Under the pieces are notes generated by a model. It was not told where the DNA came from and made no database searches. It saw only the letters and a list, made by a program, of their open reading frames with translations. From positions 1 through 64,000 of the forward strand of contig NZ_JANQKD010000053.1 in the NCBI RefSeq assembly GCF_028281305.1: 64,000 nucleotides of DNA, in the 5' to 3' direction. The stretch's first letter is position 1. Every line of letters begins with the position of its first letter. This document shows positions 15,911-24,354 of this stretch, piece after piece. A program made the position numbers and the translations under genes. The DNA comes from Pelagibius sp. (lineage in GTDB: Bacteria > Pseudomonadota > Alphaproteobacteria > Kiloniellales > Kiloniellaceae).

Positions 15911-16338
15911 ACGACTATCCCAACCGCCCGCTCATCGGCGTCGGCGTGGTGGTCTTCAAGGCGGACCGCGTGCTGCTGATCCGCCGCGGCAAGCCGCCGC
16001 GCGAAGGCCAGTGGTCGCTGCCCGGCGGGCGCCAGCGCCTCGGCGAGCGCATCGAGGCTGCTGCCCGCCGCGAGGTGCGGGAGGAGGCGGGCATCGAGAT
16101 CGCGGTCGGCCCCCTCGTCGACGTGGTCGACTCCATCACCCGCGATGACAACGGTGCCGTGCAGTACCACTACACCCTCGTCGACCTTCTGGCAGAGTGG
16201 CGCGGGGGCGAGGCGGCCGCCGGTCACGATGCCGCCGAGGTCGCCTGGGCCGACCCGGCCGATCTTGCGCCCTTCGATCTCTGGACCGAGACCGAGCGCA
16301 TCATCGCTCTCGCGGTGCAGAAGCGCGGGGCCGCCTGA
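15907..16338 (+). CDS. NUDIX hydrolase
   Basis: A 143-residue Nudix enzyme. The Nudix box is intact (GGRQRLGERIEAAARREVRE, then EAGI), with the Glu residues that bind Mg. GQWSLPGG precedes it, as in ADP-ribose or 8-oxo-dGTP pyrophosphatases. The exact nucleotide substrate is undetermined. Its GTG start overlaps the TGA of the DUF4166 gene. The grouping with DCC and DUF4166 genes suggests co-expression, not a known pathway. Confidence 0.93.
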   Translation: MNDYPNRPLIGVGVVVFKADRVLLIRRGKPPREGQWSLPGGRQRLGERIEAAARREVREEAGIEIAVGPLVDVVDSITRDDNGAVQYHYTLVDLLAEWRGGEAAAGHDAAEVAWADPADLAPFDLWTETERIIALAVQKRGAA

Positions 16339-16388
16339 ACCGGGCGGCGGGCTTGCCAGCCTGCGCGTGCAGCGCTATCAGCCAGATC

Positions 16389-17285
16389 ATGAGTTTCTCC
16401 GCCCCGGCCTCCGCTCCGCAGCGTTTGCGCGCCACCCTGATCGGGGGCATCGCCGTGCTGCTGTGGTCGCTGCTGGCGCTTTTCACCACCGGGGCGGCGG
16501 GCATTCCGCCCTTTCAGCTCCTGGCCATGACCTTCGCGGTCGCCTTCGTGACCAGCCTCTGCGTTCTTGCGGCCCGCGGCCGCGGCAGCTTTGCCGCCTG
16601 GCGCCAGCGCCCGCCGGTCTGGCTGCTGGGGGTGGCCGGGCTCTTCGGCTATCACTTCTTCTACTTCGTCGCCCTCGGCAATGCGCCGCCGGTGGAGGCC
16701 GGCCTCATCGCCTACCTTTGGCCGCTGCTGATCGTCGTCTTTTCGGCACTGCTGCCGGGCGAACGGCTGCGCTGGTTCCACCTTGGCGGGGCGTTGCTGG
16801 GTCTGGCCGGGGCGGCCCTGCTGGTCACCCGCGGCGGGCAGGTCGCCTTTCGGGCTGAGTTCGCGCTGGGCTACCTGGCCGCGCTCGCCTGTGCACTCAC
16901 CTGGTCCACCTACTCGGTCCTGAACCGGCGCTTCGGCGCGGTGCCGACCGACGTGGTGGGCGGCTTCTGCGGGGCCGTGGCCTTGCTGGGCGCGGCCTGT
17001 CACTTCTTGTTGGAGACCACGGTGGTGCCCCAGGGCCTGCAGTGGCTGGCGATCCTGGGGCTCGGCCTGGGCCCCGTGGGTGCCGCCTTCTTCGTCTGGG
17101 ACTACGGCACCAAGCACGGCAACATCCAGGTGCTGGGCGCCTTCTCCTACGCCGCGCCCCTGCTGTCGACGCTGCTGCTCATCGCCTTCGGCCAGGCCGA
17201 GGCGACCTGGATCGTCGCCCTGGCCTGCCTGCTGATCGTCGCCGGGGCGGTGCTGGCCTCGAAGGAACTGCTGCGCAAGTCCTGA
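16389..17285 (+). CDS. EamA/DMT-family transporter (YddG-like)
   Basis: A 298-residue inner-membrane protein with about ten hydrophobic helices in two EamA repeats (LIGGIAVLLWSLLALFTTGA starts the first; ALGYLAALACALTWSTYSVL starts the second). The motif WSTYSVLNRR and the phrase FFVWDYGTKHGNIQVLGAFS resemble YddG-type aromatic amino acid exporters, so export of aromatic or related metabolites is a reasonable guess. It follows the Nudix gene after 50 bp. Confidence 0.9.
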   Translation: MSFSAPASAPQRLRATLIGGIAVLLWSLLALFTTGAAGIPPFQLLAMTFAVAFVTSLCVLAARGRGSFAAWRQRPPVWLLGVAGLFGYHFFYFVALGNAPPVEAGLIAYLWPLLIVVFSALLPGERLRWFHLGGALLGLAGAALLVTRGGQVAFRAEFALGYLAALACALTWSTYSVLNRRFGAVPTDVVGGFCGAVALLGAACHFLLETTVVPQGLQWLAILGLGLGPVGAAFFVWDYGTKHGNIQVLGAFSYAAPLLSTLLLIAFGQAEATWIVALACLLIVAGAVLASKELLRKS

Positions 17286-17312
17286 CGACGAAGGGCGACG
17301 TTGCCGCGGCCT

Positions 17313-17750
17313 CTATCGGGGGAGGGGCCTCCAGTCCGGCGGTGCCATCTCGAAACCCTCGAACCGGAAGCCGGGGGCCACGGTGCAGCCCACCAGCGTC
17401 CAGGCGCCGAGGCTTTCCGCCGTCTGCCAGACCCGCGCCGGGACCACCACCTGCGGGCGCTGACGTGCCGCCAGTTCCGGCCCCAACACCTTGGCCTCGG
17501 CGTCGTGGCCGTTTGCCGACATGGTGAGCACCAGGGGCGCGCCCGCGTACCAGTGCCAGACCTCCGCCGCGTCGACCCGGTGCCAGTGGGAGACCTCCCC
17601 CGCCGCCAGCAGGTAGTAGATCGCCGTGGAGGCGGCCCGCCCCTCGATACCCCCATCGATGGCTGTGGGGTCGCGGAAGGTCTCGCGGAAGTGCCCGCCC
17701 TCCGGATGGGGCTGCAGGCCCAGGGTCTCGATGATCTGCGCGGCGTCCAA
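17313..17750 (-). CDS. cupin-type DUF985 protein
   Basis: 145 residues of the DUF985/Cupin_5 fold: the opening LGLQPHPEGGHFRETFRDP, the metal-site-like segment SHWHRVDAAEVWHWYAGAPL, and the closing LVGCTVAPGFRFEGFEMA. Family members are double-stranded beta-helix proteins of unclear function, sometimes binding sugars or metal. I chose the TTG at 17750 because a perfect AGGAGG lies 6 nt before it. Upstream in-frame ATGs at 17828 and 17798 lack an RBS. It is divergent from the methyltransferase gene. Confidence 0.85.
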   Translation of the reverse strand: MDAAQIIETLGLQPHPEGGHFRETFRDPTAIDGGIEGRAASTAIYYLLAAGEVSHWHRVDAAEVWHWYAGAPLVLTMSANGHDAEAKVLGPELAARQRPQVVVPARVWQTAESLGAWTLVGCTVAPGFRFEGFEMAPPDWRPLPR

Positions 17751-17848
17751 GGCCGTCCTCCTGTTGGGGCATCCTTCTGTTAAGGCTTTGTTAACCATAG
17801 CAGACCTGTGATCGCCTGGAACGGCCAACTGTGATAGGCTCCGCGCCC

Positions 17849-18607
17849 ATGTGGCATGACGTTGTCGATCTGCGGGAGTTCTACGAGACCCGCCGCGGCC
17901 AGGTGGCGCGCCATATGGTGCGCCGGGCCGTGCGCTCGGTCTGGCCGGACGTGACCGGCCAGCGCGTGCTGGGGCTCGGCTTCGCCACGCCTTACCTGCG
18001 CCAGTTCAGGAGCGAGGCCGAGCGGGTGCTGGCCTTCATGCCGGCCTCCCAGGGGGTGCTGCACTGGCCGCCGGAAGGGCCGGGGGTGGTTTCCCTGGTC
18101 GAAGAGACAGAGCTGCCGCTGCCCGATTACTCGGTCGACCGGGTGCTGCTGGCCCACGGCCTGGAGAACAGCGAGGCCCTGCGGGCCCTGCTGCGGGAGA
18201 TCTGGCGCGTGCTGACCGGCGACGGCCGCCTGCTGGTGGTGGTGCCCAACCGCCGCGGCATCTGGGCGCGCTCCGACCGCACGCCGCTGGGCTGGGGCCA
18301 TCCCTACAGTGCCGCCCAGCTTTCCCGGCTGCTGCGGGAGAACATGTTCACGCCGACGCGGACCGAGCGGGCGCTCTACGTGCCGCCCACCACCTCCCAC
18401 ACCCTGCTGCGCTCGGCCCCGGCCTTCGAGCGCATCGGCGCGCGCTTCTTTCCCACCTTCGCCGGCGTCGTAATGATCGAATCAGGCAAACAGCTCTACG
18501 CCGGTTCCGTCAAGCGGGTGCGCGGACGCATCGGCAAGCCGGTGGTGGTCCAACTGCCCCAGGCCGCCGGCCGCGTGCACCGAGAGAGAACGCCGAAGCC
18601 GACCTGA
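17849..18607 (+). CDS. class I SAM-dependent methyltransferase
   Basis: 252 residues. The glycine-rich motif is VLGLGFATPYL (about 40-50). An acidic motif and DRVLLAHGLENSEALRALLR follow, with REIWRVLTGDGRLLVVVPNR typical of type 11 methyltransferases. The first motif is less glycine-rich than usual. The target is unknown. In alphaproteobacteria close relatives sit beside glyoxalase II genes. ATG 17849 is preferred to a GTG six codons upstream because it begins the conserved MWHDVVDLREFY. Confidence 0.85.
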   Translation: MWHDVVDLREFYETRRGQVARHMVRRAVRSVWPDVTGQRVLGLGFATPYLRQFRSEAERVLAFMPASQGVLHWPPEGPGVVSLVEETELPLPDYSVDRVLLAHGLENSEALRALLREIWRVLTGDGRLLVVVPNRRGIWARSDRTPLGWGHPYSAAQLSRLLRENMFTPTRTERALYVPPTTSHTLLRSAPAFERIGARFFPTFAGVVMIESGKQLYAGSVKRVRGRIGKPVVVQLPQAAGRVHRERTPKPT

Positions 18608-18644
18608 GCCGGTCGCGCGATGGAGACGGTCCCGGCGAACGCCT

Positions 18645-19007
18645 ATGACCTACGAGGAGTTCAACGCCTTCTGCAAAGCCCTGCCGGCCACGACCCACGT
18701 CGTGCAGTGGGGCGGCTCCCATGTCTGGAAGGTGGGCGGCAAGGTCTTCGCCATCGGCGGCTGGGCCGAGGGCGCGCCGGCCTACACCTTCAAGACCAGC
18801 CCGCTGTCCTATGAGATCCTGCAGGATCAGCCGGGGCTGCGCCCGGCCCCCTATCTCGCCTCGCGCGGCATGAAGTGGATCCAGCACTACGCCGCGCCGG
18901 GCCTCGCGGACGACGCGCTGAAGGACTACCTGCGCGAATCCCACCGCATCGTGGCTCTGGGTCTTTCCAAGAAGAAGCAGCGCGAACTGGGGCTCGCCGA
19001 CTCCTGA
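18645..19007 (+). CDS. MmcQ/YjbR family protein
   Basis: 120 residues with the MmcQ/YjbR pattern: N-terminal TYEEFNAFCKALPATTHVVQ, a middle FAIGGWAEGAPAYTFKTSP, and a conserved KWIQHYAAPGLADDALKDYL with a C-terminal helix. The fold is CyaY-like and is described as DNA-binding, but the role is not established. It starts 37 bp after the methyltransferase stop and converges on metW with 12 bp between. Confidence 0.92.
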   Translation: MTYEEFNAFCKALPATTHVVQWGGSHVWKVGGKVFAIGGWAEGAPAYTFKTSPLSYEILQDQPGLRPAPYLASRGMKWIQHYAAPGLADDALKDYLRESHRIVALGLSKKKQRELGLADS

Positions 19008-19019
19008 CAGCGGAGGGGC

Positions 19020-19721
19020 TTAGTCCTTGCGCAGGCGGAAGATCGCCTTTTCGCCGAGCAGGTTGGCGAGCGGGCCGCCCCAGATTGACCCCAGCAGACC
19101 CTTCTGCGGGCGGTCGTTGCGCAGGACGAGGGTTTCCTCGATCTCCAGCCCGCAGGCCTCACAAAGCGCGATGAAGTCGCGGATCGTGCAGAAGTGGATG
19201 TTCGGGGTCTCGTACCAGGCTTCCGGCAAGGAGTCCGTGACCGGCATGCGCCCGCGCAAGGTCAGATGCAGGCGCACCTGCCAATGGCCGAAGTTGGGGA
19301 AGGAGACGATGGCGTGGCGGGCGATGCGCACCATCTGTTCGAGCACCCGGCGCGGGTCGCGGGTCGCCTGCAGGGTGAGGCTGAGGATGGCGTAGTCGAA
19401 GGCGCGGGCCGGATATTCCACCAGATCGGTGTCTGCATCGCCCTGGATCACCGAGAGGCCCCTGGCCACGCAGGCATTCACGTTGCGCTGAGACAGCTCG
19501 ATGCCGCGGCCGACCACCTCGCGCTCGCGGATCAGATGATCCAGCAAAGCGCCGTCGCTGCAGCCGATGTCGAGCACCCTGGCCCCGCGGTCGACCATGC
19601 GGGCGATCAGCGCGAGGTCGCTGCGCAGCGGAGCGGCGCTGCGGGCGGCGCTGGTGTCGAGCGGGCTCATCGGTCGGGTTCCGGTTGCTGCAGTCATGAG
19701 AAGGGGGTCATTGGAGGGCAT
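19020..19721 (-). CDS. metW: methionine biosynthesis protein MetW
   Basis: A 233-residue class I methyltransferase-like protein that partners MetX and is needed for its function in many proteobacteria. It contains the SAM-like motif VLDIGCSDGALLDHL (about 52-66), GIELSQRNVNACVARGLSVI and HWQVRLHLTLRGRMPVT, all MetW hallmarks. Its ATG directly follows the metX TGA with no gap. The N-terminal 20 residues are poorly conserved in type, so a start at a later ATG (about 19670) is possible. Confidence 0.94.
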   Translation of the reverse strand: MPSNDPLLMTAATGTRPMSPLDTSAARSAAPLRSDLALIARMVDRGARVLDIGCSDGALLDHLIREREVVGRGIELSQRNVNACVARGLSVIQGDADTDLVEYPARAFDYAILSLTLQATRDPRRVLEQMVRIARHAIVSFPNFGHWQVRLHLTLRGRMPVTDSLPEAWYETPNIHFCTIRDFIALCEACGLEIEETLVLRNDRPQKGLLGSIWGGPLANLLGEKAIFRLRKD

Positions 19722-20948
19722 TCATGGGAAGCTGAGACCCCGATGTTCGGCGCAGCCGTTCAGGAAGCCGGCGAGGGTCCCGCGGAATTCCGGCTCGTCG
19801 AGCAGGAAGGCGTCGTGGCCGGCGTCGCTTTCGATCTCGACGAAGCTGACGTCGGCGGCGACGGCGTTGAGGGCATGGACGACGTCGCGGTTCTCCGAGG
19901 TCGGGAACAGCCAGTCGCTGGAGAAGGAGATGACGCAGAAGCGCACCGGGGTGTCGCGGAAGGCCTGGGCAAGCTGCCCGCCGGACTCCTGGGCCAGGTC
20001 GAAGTAGTCCATCGCCCGGGTGATGTAGAGATAGGAGTTGGCGTCGAAGCGCTGCACGAAGCTGGCGCCCTGATGGCGCAGATAGCTTTCCACCTGGAAG
20101 TCGGCGTCGAAGCCGAAGGTCAGGCCGCGGCGGTCCTGCAGGCGGCGGCCGAACTTGCGGTGCAGCGCCGGCTCGGAGAGGTAGGTGATGTGCGCGGTCA
20201 TGCGTGCGACCGCCAGGCCGCGGTCCGGGTTGCGTCCCTCGGCGATGTAGCGGCCGCCGCACCAGTCCAGGTCGGCCATGATCGCCTGGCGCCCGACCTC
20301 GTGGAAGGCGATGTTCTGGGCCGTGTGGCGGGCCGCGGTGGCGATGGGCACGGCGGCGAAGACCTTCTCCGGGTAGCTGGCCGCCCACTGCAGCACCTGC
20401 ATGCCGCCCATGGAGCCGCCGGTCACGCAGAACAGCTTGTCGATGCCCAGCCGGTCGATCAGCAGCTTCTGGGCCCGTACCATGTCGGCAATGGTGATCA
20501 CCGGAAAGTCGAGCGCCCAGGCCTCGCCCGTCGCCGGGTTCGCCGACTTCGGTCCGGTGGTGCCCATGCAGCCGCCCAGCACGTTGACGCAGATGACGAA
20601 GAAGCGCTCGGTGTCCAGCGCCAGGCCGGGGCCAACGATCTGGCTCCACCAGCCGGGCTTGCCGGTCACCGGATGGGTGCCGGCCAGAAACTGGTCGCCG
20701 GTCAGGGCATGGCAGACCAGGATGGCGTTGGACTTGTCGGCGTTGAGACGGCCGTAGGTCTGGTAGGCGAGGGTGAAGGGTCCCAGCGCCACGCCGCAGT
20801 CGAGCATCATCGGCGTGTCGCCGCCGAACTCGGCGGTCAGGCCGTCCTGCCGCGCCTGCTGCTGGGCTGTCTCCGCGGCATCCTCCGCCTCCTCGGCTGC
20901 CCCTTCGACCGCCCCGTCGACCGCTGTGGCTCCCGGCTGTTCGCTCAC
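19722..20948 (-). CDS. metX: homoserine O-acetyltransferase (or succinyltransferase) MetX
   Basis: A 408-residue alpha/beta-hydrolase enzyme that acylates homoserine in methionine synthesis. The nucleophile lies in [13 protein letters not shown] (Ser about 180), Asp in [10 protein letters not shown] and His in [27 protein letters not shown] and the [12 protein letters not shown] loop are classic. Acetyl versus succinyl specificity cannot be told safely. The GTG at 20948 follows AGAGGA at 6 nt. From there an Ala/Glu-rich leader of about 40 residues precedes the conserved start [14 protein letters not shown]. It forms an operon with metW. Confidence 0.95.
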   Translation of the reverse strand: MSEQPGATAVDGAVEGAAEEAEDAAETAQQQARQDGLTAEFGGDTPMMLDCGVALGPFTLAYQTYGRLNADKSNAILVCHALTGDQFLAGTHPVTGKPGWWSQIVGPGLALDTERFFVICVNVLGGCMGTTGPKSANPATGEAWALDFPVITIADMVRAQKLLIDRLGIDKLFCVTGGSMGGMQVLQWAASYPEKVFAAVPIATAARHTAQNIAFHEVGRQAIMADLDWCGGRYIAEGRNPDRGLAVARMTAHITYLSEPALHRKFGRRLQDRRGLTFGFDADFQVESYLRHQGASFVQRFDANSYLYITRAMDYFDLAQESGGQLAQAFRDTPVRFCVISFSSDWLFPTSENRDVVHALNAVAADVSFVEIESDAGHDAFLLDEPEFRGTLAGFLNGCAEHRGLSFP

Positions 20949-21172
20949 CGTCACTCCTCTGTCTTCGCCCGTTCCCGGGGCTTGGCCGCTGCACGGATCC
21001 GGCGCCCCTTCGGCTGCCGCCGCGGCGCCCACTCCGGCCAAAAGGCCTCTATCCTAGCGAGAGGGCCCTTAGCTAGGGAGCAAGGACCCGCTCTGTCAAC
21101 CTTTCCCATGGTCGCACAAGCGGCGCAGCAGAAGGCGCAGCGGGGCGCCGACCGCCCTCCGCCCTGGCTGCC

Positions 21173-21244
21173 GGGGTGGCCCCCGGCATGGTCCGCGGGG
21201 TGGTCCCCGGCATGGTCCGCTGGGTGGTCCCTGGGGCGGCCGGG
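21173..21244. repeat. 24-bp tandem repeat between metX and the chorismate mutase gene
   Basis: Two near-identical 24-bp units (GGGGTGGTCCCCGGCATGGT plus CCGC) and a degenerate third. They lie in the 280-bp divergent spacer, about 80 bp upstream of the chorismate mutase start. Confidence 0.8.
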
Positions 21245-21323
21245 TTAGTGTAAGGTTTCCTTTGATTTTACCCAACCCAGCGACTATCAGTAGCTCCGCC
21301 TTGGCTGCAGGTATCGGGCCCGA

Positions 21324-22256
21324 ATGTCAGAAAAACCGCCATCTCTGGACGATTTGCGTCGCCAAATCGACGAAATCGACAACGCAATCCACGACCAGCT
21401 CATGCGCCGCACGGAACTGGCGCGCCAGATCGCCCTGGCCAAGGGAACCAACGCCGTCATCATGCGCCCTGGGCGGGAAGCCCGGGTTCTGCGCCGGCTC
21501 GTGGGGCGGCATCAGGGGCTTTTCCCCAAGCCGGTCGTCTGCCGCATCTGGCGCGAGATCATCTCGGTCTTTACACGCTTGCAGGGTCCCTTCGCGGCGG
21601 CGGCTTTCGCGCCGGAGCACGGCACCGATCTCTCGCTGCTGGCGCGCGACCACTTCGGCTCGCTGACGCCGATCACCGGCTATGGATCGGAAATGGGGGT
21701 GCTGCGGGCGGTCAGCGATGGCAAGGCCAACATCGGGATTCTGCCGCTGCCGGAATCGGACCGGGGCACACCCTGGTGGCCGAAGCTGGCGCGCAGCGGG
21801 CGCGCCTCGCCCAAAATCATCGCCCGTCTGCCCTTTGCGCCACTGGACGGCGGGCGCCGCTCGGGCCCCGAGGCGGTGGTGATCTCCCTGGCCGAGCCGG
21901 AGGAAAGCGGCGGCGACCGCGGCTACCTGATCGTCGAACTGGACGAGGCGGTGTCCCGCGGCGCCCTGAAGACCTTGCTGTCCGATGCCGGCTTTGCGGT
22001 GCGCAACACCCAGGCCTGGGTCGATGCGCCGGACCGCACGCTGCACCTCGTCGAGGTGGAGGGTTTCCTGGCGAGCGACGATGCCAGGGTCGCCGCGCTG
22101 GTCGAGGAGGTTCCGCAGGTCAGCCACGCCTGGGCGGTCGGCAGCTTCGCCGTTCCGTTGACGCCGGAAGATCTGGCGGCCCAGCCGGTTGCGGCCATCA
22201 TGGCCGGGGCAGGGGCAGGGGCAGGGGCCGGAGCAGAAAGCAGCGGTGCGTCATGA
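21324..22256 (+). CDS. chorismate mutase (AroQ) with shortened prephenate-dehydratase-like region and ACT-like tail
   Basis: 310 residues. An AroQ chorismate mutase domain lies at about 5-88 (LDDLRRQIDEIDNAIHDQLM; RTELARQIALAKG; KPVVCRIWREIISVF). About 90-190 resembles the periplasmic-binding-like fold of prephenate dehydratase (SEMGVLRAVSDGKANIGILP) but is short and shows no TRF-type catalytic motif. About 195-285 looks ACT-like (RGALKTLLSDAGFAVRNTQA; DRTLHLVEVEGFL). The tail is a Gly-Ala repeat. It should convert chorismate to prephenate, while dehydratase activity is doubtful. It overlaps hisC by ATGA. Confidence 0.85.
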   Translation: MSEKPPSLDDLRRQIDEIDNAIHDQLMRRTELARQIALAKGTNAVIMRPGREARVLRRLVGRHQGLFPKPVVCRIWREIISVFTRLQGPFAAAAFAPEHGTDLSLLARDHFGSLTPITGYGSEMGVLRAVSDGKANIGILPLPESDRGTPWWPKLARSGRASPKIIARLPFAPLDGGRRSGPEAVVISLAEPEESGGDRGYLIVELDEAVSRGALKTLLSDAGFAVRNTQAWVDAPDRTLHLVEVEGFLASDDARVAALVEEVPQVSHAWAVGSFAVPLTPEDLAAQPVAAIMAGAGAGAGAGAESSGAS

Positions 22257-23359
22257 CGGCGGCAGAAGGCCCGACGCCGCGCCCTGGGATTCTGGATGTC
22301 GCGCCCTACGTCGGCGGTGAGTCCAAGGCCGCCGGGGTCAACCGGGTCATCCGCCTGGCCTCCAACGAGAACCCGCTGGGGCCGAGCCCCAAGGCCGTGG
22401 CCGCCTATGCCGCGGAGCAGGACGACCTGCACCGCTACCCCGATGGCGGCGCCCGGGCCTTGCGCGAGGCCATTGCCGAGTCCGAAGGGCTGGATGCGGC
22501 GCGTATCACCTGCGGCGCCGGCTCCGACGAGTTGATCGCCCTGTTGGTGCGCGCCTACGCCGGCCCCGGCGACGAGGTGCTCTACAGCGAGCACGGATTC
22601 CTGATGTACGGAATTTCCGCCCGCACCGCCGGGGCGACCGTGGTCGCGGCGCCGGAGGTGGCGCTGACGGCTGATGTCGACGCCCTGCTTGCGCGGGTCA
22701 CCGAGAGAACGCGCCTGCTGTTCCTGGCCAATCCCAACAACCCGACCGGCAGTTACATCTCGGAGGCGGCGCTCACACGTCTGCATCAGGGGCTGCCGCC
22801 CGGCGTGCTGCTGGTGGTCGATGCCGCCTATGCGGAATACGTTGCTGCAGCGGACTACCCGCAGCCGGCCCGCCTCGTCGAGCAGGCCGACAACGTGGTC
22901 ATGCTGCGCACCTTCTCCAAGATCCACGGCCTGGCGGCGCTGCGTCTCGGCTGGGCCTATGCGCCGCCGGCGGTCGTCGACGTCCTGAACCGGGTCCGCG
23001 GCCCTTTCAACGTCAGCCAGGCCGCACAGGCGGCGGGCATCGCCGCGGTGGGCGATGCGGCCTATGTGGCGCGCTCGCGCGCGCACAACGACGAATGGCG
23101 CGGCTGGTTTGCCCGGGCGGCAACGGCGGCGGGGGTCGAGCCTCTGCCCAGCGTCGGCAACTTCGTCCTGCTGCGTTTTCCCGGCGGGCAATCCCAGGCC
23201 GAACAGGTCCTCGCGGCCCTGAAGCGCCGGGGCGTGCTGGTGCGCGGTGTTGCGGCCTATGGTCTCGCCAACTGCCTGAGGGTGACCGTCGGCACCGAAG
23301 AGGAAATGCGGGTGACGGCCGAGGCGCTGCAGGAAGCCCTCTCGGAGACGGGCGCATGA
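22253..23359 (+). CDS. hisC: histidinol-phosphate / aromatic aminotransferase HisC
   Basis: A 368-residue PLP enzyme of fold type I. RLASNENPLGPSPKAVAAYA opens the protein. LFLANPNNPTGSYIS, DAAYAEYV and the PLP-lysine segment LRTFSKIHGLAALRLGW are intact. It has a cofactor-phosphate Arg region and C-terminal LRVTVGTEEEM. Placement between chorismate mutase and tyrC suggests it serves as the aromatic transaminase, giving phenylalanine or tyrosine, as well as or instead of histidine synthesis. Four-base overlaps with both neighbours show a tight operon. Confidence 0.94.
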   Translation: MTAAEGPTPRPGILDVAPYVGGESKAAGVNRVIRLASNENPLGPSPKAVAAYAAEQDDLHRYPDGGARALREAIAESEGLDAARITCGAGSDELIALLVRAYAGPGDEVLYSEHGFLMYGISARTAGATVVAAPEVALTADVDALLARVTERTRLLFLANPNNPTGSYISEAALTRLHQGLPPGVLLVVDAAYAEYVAAADYPQPARLVEQADNVVMLRTFSKIHGLAALRLGWAYAPPAVVDVLNRVRGPFNVSQAAQAAGIAAVGDAAYVARSRAHNDEWRGWFARAATAAGVEPLPSVGNFVLLRFPGGQSQAEQVLAALKRRGVLVRGVAAYGLANCLRVTVGTEEEMRVTAEALQEALSETGA

Positions 23360-24354
23360 GCAGCCCCGCTGTATCCAAGGCTGCGAAGGGTGGCGAAGGG
23401 CCGATGTTCGGCCGTGTCGCCCTGCTGGGGGCCGGGCTCATCGGCTCGTCCCTGGCCTGGGCCATGCGGGCGCGGGGACTGGCGGACCACGTCGCCGCCC
23501 ATTCCAGGCGTGCCGAAACCCGCGCGAAGATCGAGGAACTTGGGTTCGCCGATTCCGTTCATGCCGATCCCGGCGATGCGGTTGAGGGGGCGGATCTCGT
23601 TTTCTTCTGCGTGCCCGTGGGCGCCAACGCTGCGGTGGCCGAGGCGATCGGTCCGCGCCTTACCCCGGGCGCCATCGTCACCGATGTCGGCTCGGTCAAA
23701 CAGGCGGTGATCCGCGACATCGGCCCCACCTTGCCCGAAGGCGTGCACTTCATTCCCGGCCACCCTGTCGCCGGTACCGAGTTTTCAGGGCCGGAGGCCG
23801 GTTTCGCCGACCTCTTCGAGCAGCGCTGGTGCATCCTGACGCCGCCGCCGGGCACCCACGAGGACCAGGTGGAACGGCTGGTGCGCTTGTGGCAGGCCCT
23901 GGGCTCGACGGTCCAGATCATGGATGCGGCCCATCACGACAAGGTGCTGGCCATCACCTCTCACCTGCCGCACCTCATCGCCTATACCATCGTCGGCACG
24001 GCCACCGACCTGGAGGAGAGCGAGCGCGCCGAGGTGGTGAAGTTCTCCGCCGGCGGCTTCCGCGACTTCACCCGCATCGCCGGTTCCGACCCCATCATGT
24101 GGCGCGATGTCTTCCTGCATAACCGGGAATCGGTGCTGGAGATGCTGCAGCGTTTCTCGGAGGACCTGACGGCGCTGCAGCGCGCGATCCGTTGGGGCGA
24201 GGGCGAGACCCTGGAGGGGCTGTTCCGCCGCACGCGGGAAATCCGCGCCGGCATCATCGATGCCCACCAGGCCGGCTCCTTCGATCCTAGAGAACCGGAG
24301 CGATCGGGAACAACGGGACCGGTCCCAGAAAAAGCAGGCCGTCCCGCAGAGTAA
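23356..24354 (+). CDS. tyrC: prephenate/arogenate dehydrogenase TyrC
   Basis: A 332-residue NAD(P)-dependent oxidative decarboxylase for tyrosine synthesis. It has the Rossmann motif ALLGAGLIGSSLAWAM (about 22-37). DVGSVKQAV, FIPGHPVAGTEFSGPEAGFA (active-site His) and ITSHLPHLIAYTIVGTATD follow, with the dimerisation helix region RFSEDLTALQRAIRWGEGE. It starts by ATGA overlap with hisC. Its last 68 bp are antisense to the end of the DUF2125 gene, so the final residues (from about 310) are probably a non-conserved tail. Confidence 0.94.
   Translation: MSSPAVSKAAKGGEGPMFGRVALLGAGLIGSSLAWAMRARGLADHVAAHSRRAETRAKIEELGFADSVHADPGDAVEGADLVFFCVPVGANAAVAEAIGPRLTPGAIVTDVGSVKQAVIRDIGPTLPEGVHFIPGHPVAGTEFSGPEAGFADLFEQRWCILTPPPGTHEDQVERLVRLWQALGSTVQIMDAAHHDKVLAITSHLPHLIAYTIVGTATDLEESERAEVVKFSAGGFRDFTRIAGSDPIMWRDVFLHNRESVLEMLQRFSEDLTALQRAIRWGEGETLEGLFRRTREIRAGIIDAHQAGSFDPREPERSGTTGPVPEKAGRPAE

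Noticed and set aside
19194-21248. A 684-codon open frame antisense to metW and metX
   Set aside because: It is a shadow of two well-supported genes, with low-complexity composition and no domain.
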